64,000 bases of DNA from Syngnathus acus (taxonomy: Eukaryota > Chordata > Actinopteri > Syngnathiformes > Syngnathidae), in NCBI RefSeq assembly GCF_901709675.1, contig NC_051098.1, forward strand, positions 11,314,918 to 11,378,917, written 5' to 3'. Under the pieces are notes generated by a model that was not told the DNA's origin, did no database searches, and worked only from the letters and a program-made list of their open reading frames with translations. Position 1 is the first letter of the stretch; every line of letters starts with the position of its first letter. Below are positions 60,429 through 64,000 of this stretch, in pieces. Made by a program: the position numbers and the translations under genes.

Positions 60429-62569
60429 ATGTTTGCAAGGACCACAGCAAAGTACGTGGAGGAAAAGGACCGTGGTCCTCAACGACTGGAAGATCTTTGG
60501 CTGCAGCCTTATGTTGTGTTGCACAGAGTAGGTTAGTACATGTCTATTTTCTATTATGAATCCTCTTCCAGTGTTTACTTTTAGTAGAATTCTATCAAAA
60601 TCATGTGTGATAGGCAGATTGAAAAAGTCCTTGTATAGGTGTGACCAGTTTTTCTTCAACTGTAACTTTCATTGTTAATATGCGTTTGTCTTGTTTTGCA
60701 GACCTCAGTGAAGCGATTCGTCCTGAACAGCAGGAGCAAGAGCGCATTCGCATTAAAAAGGAAGATGTGGGCAAAGAGGTCCACCACTTGAATGAACAAA
60801 TGGAGCAGACATTTCTTTGCGCTATAAAAGAGGAGGAAGAGCCAGAGCTGCCTTGTATTAAAGAGGAGAGAGAAGACTCCTGCGACATTAAAGAGGAGGG
60901 AGAAGACTCCTGTGACATTAAAAAGGAGGAAGAAGAGGAGGAGATCTGCAAGGTGCCATTGACTGGTGTATTTGTGACGAGTTTAGATGAGGGTCAACAT
61001 GAAATGAGCAAAGGGGCGGAGCCTCCAAGCTGCAGCTCAAGTCAACAAATGACCAGAGAAGGTAATGGAGACCACTGTGGCGGATCACAAGCAGCTCCAC
61101 CATCAGAGAGTCATGATGTGTTGTCACATATTCCTGCTGATGCTGCTGCTGATGATGAGTCTCAAAACAAACACAGCCAATGTTCTCAGTATGGGAAATG
61201 TGCTAATAACAGTGTTTTGAAGCAACACATGAGAATAGACACAAGAAAGAAAAGGTTTTCCTGCTCAGATTGTGGCCAAAAGTTCTCTCGGAAGGGAGAT
61301 TTAAACACGCACACAAGAAGCCACACTGGTGAGAAGCCTTTTTCATGCTCAGTTTGTGGCAAAAGATTTTATCGGAAGGGAACTCTAACAATTCATACAA
61401 GAACCCACACTGGTGAGAAACCTTTTGCATGCTCAGTTTGTGGCCAAAGATTCTCTCAGAGGGGAAATTTAAAATCTCATACAAGAATCCACACCGGTGA
61501 GAAACCTTTTGCATGCTCAGTTTGTGGCCAAATGTTCTCTGACAAGGGAAACTTAAAACGGCACACAAGAATCCACACTGGTGAAAAACCTTTTTCATGC
61601 TCAATTTGTGGCCAAAAATGTTCTCTGAGGGCACATTTAAACAGGCACACAAGAATCCATACTGGCGAGAAACCTTTTTCATGCTCAGTTTGTGGCCAGA
61701 GGTTTTCTAAAAGGGGAAGTCTAAAAACGCACACAAGAACCCACACTGGCGAGAAACCTTATTCATGCTCAGTTTGTGGCAAAGAATTCTCTCAGGGGGG
61801 ATATTTAAAAATTCATACAAGAATGCACACTGGTGAGAAACCTTTTTCATGCACAGTTTGTGGCAAAACATTTTCTGTGAAGGAAAATCTAACAATTCAT
61901 ACAAGAACCCACACTGGTGAGAAACCTTTTTCATGCTCAGTTTGTGGCCAAAAATTCTCTCATAGGGGACATTTAAACACACACACAAGAATCCACACTG
62001 GTGAGAAACCTTTTTCTTGCTCAATTTGTTGCCAAACATTGTCTCGGAGGGGACATTTAAACACGCACACAAGAATCCATACTGGCGAGAAACCTTTTTC
62101 ATGCTCAGTTTGTGGCAAAACACTTTCTATGAAAGGAACTTTAACACTTCATACAAGAATTCACACTGGTGAGAAACCTTTTTCATGCTCGGTTTGTGGC
62201 CAAAGATTCTCTCACAGGGGACATTTAAATATACACACAAGAACCCACACTGGTGAGAAACCTTATTCATGCTCAGTTTGTGGCAAACTGTTCTCTGACA
62301 AGGGAAACTTACAAACGCACACAAGAATCCACACTGGTGAGAAACCTTTTTCATGCTCAGTTTGTGGCAAAACATTTTCTGTGAAGAGATATCTAACACT
62401 TCATACAAGAATTCACACTGGTGAGAAAGCTTTTTCATGCTCAGTTTGTGGCAGAAAATTCACTCAGAAAGGATACTTAAAAAGTCATACAAGAATTCAC
62501 ACCCGGTCACCTGCCAAAGAGTCTATTGAGAATTCCGAGTGTGTTGGGGAGATGAGCTATGATCCGTGA
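60429..62569 (+). CDS. C2H2 zinc finger protein, fish-type acidic N-terminus, 15 fingers
   Basis: A likely DNA-binding nuclear repressor. Exon 1 is 60429-60531 ([16 protein letters not shown] ... [10 protein letters not shown]) and exon 2 is 60702-62569, joined in phase after TTTTGCAG, giving about 656 residues. The N-terminal segment VVLHR-DLSE-IRPEQQE, the [13 protein letters not shown] acidic repeats and [13 protein letters not shown] belong to a family expanded in spiny-rayed fishes. Fifteen C2H2 fingers follow with TGEKP linkers from [10 protein letters not shown] (about 61255) to [14 protein letters not shown], after one broken finger-like stretch (CSQYGKC...KQHM). The recognition helices fall into few types (RGHLNTH, KGTLTLH, DKGNL, VKENL), which suggests duplication of finger blocks. 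One finger reads CSICCQTLS, another [12 protein letters not shown] longer open frame start at 60641 is intron sequence read through and is not used. Confidence 0.93.
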
Positions 62570-62703
62570 AGTTTTCACCTTCTATTTGAGCGGACTTCAT
62601 GAGTTTTTGCATCGATGATAATTCTATTCTATGTACCTCTTGATTGGGATGCTGAGCTCCTTTCCTTTACCACTGTTCTGATTTTGGTTGTAATGAATTT
62701 GAA

Positions 62704-62709
62704 AATAAA
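62704..62709 (+). terminator. Candidate polyadenylation signal of the zinc finger gene
   Basis: AATAAA 135 nt after the stop codon, in AT-rich DNA. Confidence 0.5.
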
Positions 62710-63053
62710 GTTAACCGCCCTCAGGATGATAATAGTTTTGTATTTTTCATTATACATGATGTTTATTTCGTTTTTAGTTGTGGTTTTTAACTTGAATTTG
62801 TTTTAATTCATATTTAGGGAAAGTTGCTTAGTTTTTATCAGTGTTTAGGGTTTTGTTTTGCCCCCAGATTTACTAAGACTTGTTAAGAAGAAAAATCAGA
62901 AGCAAGCAAGACACTTCTTTTTTTCTCTTGCGCTTGTGTGTAGATTTAGCCCTGCTCTCTGCTAACCAATCAAAAAGGGGCATGATACACTATAGCCGAG
63001 GCGAAATGAGACAACTACAGGGAGAAATAGAAAGCTGAGATGCACAACGATTA

Positions 63054-64000
63054 AAGGACCGTAGTCGTCAACAACTGGAAGATCTTTGGTTGCAGCCTTA
63101 TGTTGTGTTACGCAGAGCTGGTTAATACTTTTAGTAGAATCCTATCAAAATCATGTGTGATAGGCAGATTGAAGAAGTCCTTGTGTAGGTTTTACCAGTT
63201 TGTCTTCAACTGTAACCTTTGTTAATATGCATTTGTCTTGTTTTGCAGACCTCAGTGAACAGCAGGAGCAAGAGCGCATTCACATTAAAAAGGAAGATGT
63301 GGGCAAAGAGGTCCACCACTTGAATGAACAAATGGAGCAGACATTTCTTTGCACTATAAAAGAGGAAGAGCCAGAGCTGCCTTGTAATAAAGAGGAGAGA
63401 GAAGACTCCTGCGACATTAAAGAGGAGGGAGAAGACTCGTGTGACATTAAAAAGGAGGAAGAAGAGGAAGATATCTGCAAGGTGCCATTGACTGGTGTAC
63501 CTGTGACGAGTTCAGATGAGGGTCGACATGAAATGAGCAGCAAAGCGACGGAGAAACCTTTTTCCTGCTCAGTTTGTGGCCAAAGATTCTCTAATAGGGG
63601 ACATTTAAACACGCACACTAGAATCCACACTGGCGAGAAACCTTTTTCATGCTCAGTTTGTGGCAAAAGAGTCTCTCATAGGGGACATTTAACCATTCAC
63701 ACAAGAACCCACACTGGCGAGAAACCTTATTCATGCTCAATTTGTGGCAAAATATTCTCTGCCAATGGAAACTTAAAAAAGCACACAAAAATCCACACTG
63801 GTGAGAAACCTTTTTCATGCTCAGTTTGTGGCAAAAGATTTCCTGCGAAGAGATCTCTAACAAGTCATACAAGAACCCACACTGGTGAGAAACCTTTTCC
63901 ATGCTCAGTTTGTGGCAAAAGATTCAATGACAAGGAATACTTAAAAAAGCACACAAGAATCCACACTGGTGAGAAGCCTTTTTCATGCCCAGTTTGTGGC
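63054..64000 (+). CDS. Second C2H2 zinc finger gene, tandem copy, cut by the window end
   Basis: Exon-1-like sequence at 63054-63120 ([22 protein letters not shown], then GTTAAT) and exon 2 from 63249 match the neighbouring gene closely. The reading frame stays open to 64000. [19 protein letters not shown] and the [10 protein letters not shown] repeats are kept, but [16 protein letters not shown] jumps straight from the acidic part into the fingers, so the ~75-residue linker of the first gene is missing. Five full fingers and the start of a sixth are visible. Exon 1 has no ATG: reading upstream, TGA (63036-63038) comes before any start, and homology to copy one stops at 63054. It may be a 5'-truncated duplicate, a pseudogene, or use another promoter and first exon. 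Confidence 0.75.

Noticed and set aside
60641-60701. Start codon in the open frame before zinc finger exon 2
   Set aside because: This stretch ends in TTTTGCAG and is intron; exon 1 at 60429 joins in phase and matches the family's N terminus.
61203-62438. Long minus-strand open frames across the zinc finger array
   Set aside because: They are mirror frames of the repeated finger-linker codons, start and stop with the array, and show no independent domain.

Overview
The window reads as nuclear DNA of a bony fish, probably a spiny-rayed (percomorph) teleost. Genes are split by short introns with GT-AG borders, CA/GAAA/AAAT microsatellites are common, and there are tRNA-derived SINE pieces and many degraded hAT and Tc1-type DNA transposons. 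The protein families (DPF, ZFYVE1, NUMB-like, an olfactory receptor, a fish-type acidic zinc finger family) are vertebrate. All exon borders were read by eye from splice motifs, reading phase and remembered family proteins; no alignment or search was run.

Layout. 1-13.9 kb: 5' two-thirds of dpf1 on the minus strand (exons for the N-terminal Requiem domain and the C2H2 finger; the PHD fingers lie beyond the left edge), with a 30-nt in-frame microexon candidate in the first intron. 14.7-18.8 kb: a complete 12-exon zfyve1-like gene on the plus strand, divergently placed from dpf1, lacking the N-terminal zinc module of human ZFYVE1. 20.4-26.2 kb: a repeat island made of a 5.6 kb hAT-like element with an 8-bp flanking duplication, long inverted arms, five tandem 235-bp units each carrying a 37-bp-stem hairpin, a second array carrying CCAAT + CRE pairs, and telomere-like satellite. 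28.8-50.5 kb: numbl (minus strand), with its coding body at 28.8-34.7 kb and candidate alternative 5' exons at 35.4, 41.0 and 50.4 kb. 52.2-53.4 kb: one olfactory receptor gene (minus strand) whose coding region is split by a 268-nt intron bordered by an 8-bp direct repeat. 56.4-58.5 kb: an 8-exon secreted protein joining a C-type lectin domain, a Ser/Thr/Pro/Cys-rich stalk and a galectin domain (minus strand). 60.4-64.0 kb: two tandem C2H2 zinc finger genes (plus strand); the second runs off the window and has no visible start codon.

The order dpf1 - zfyve1-like - numbl mirrors human 14q24 (DPF3 - ZFYVE1 - NUMB), so the block looks like the other whole-genome-duplication copy (human 19q13 carries DPF1 and NUMBL), here with a ZFYVE1 ohnolog retained. 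The most novel items are the C-type-lectin/galectin chimera, the hairpin-satellite hAT-like element, and the split olfactory receptor.
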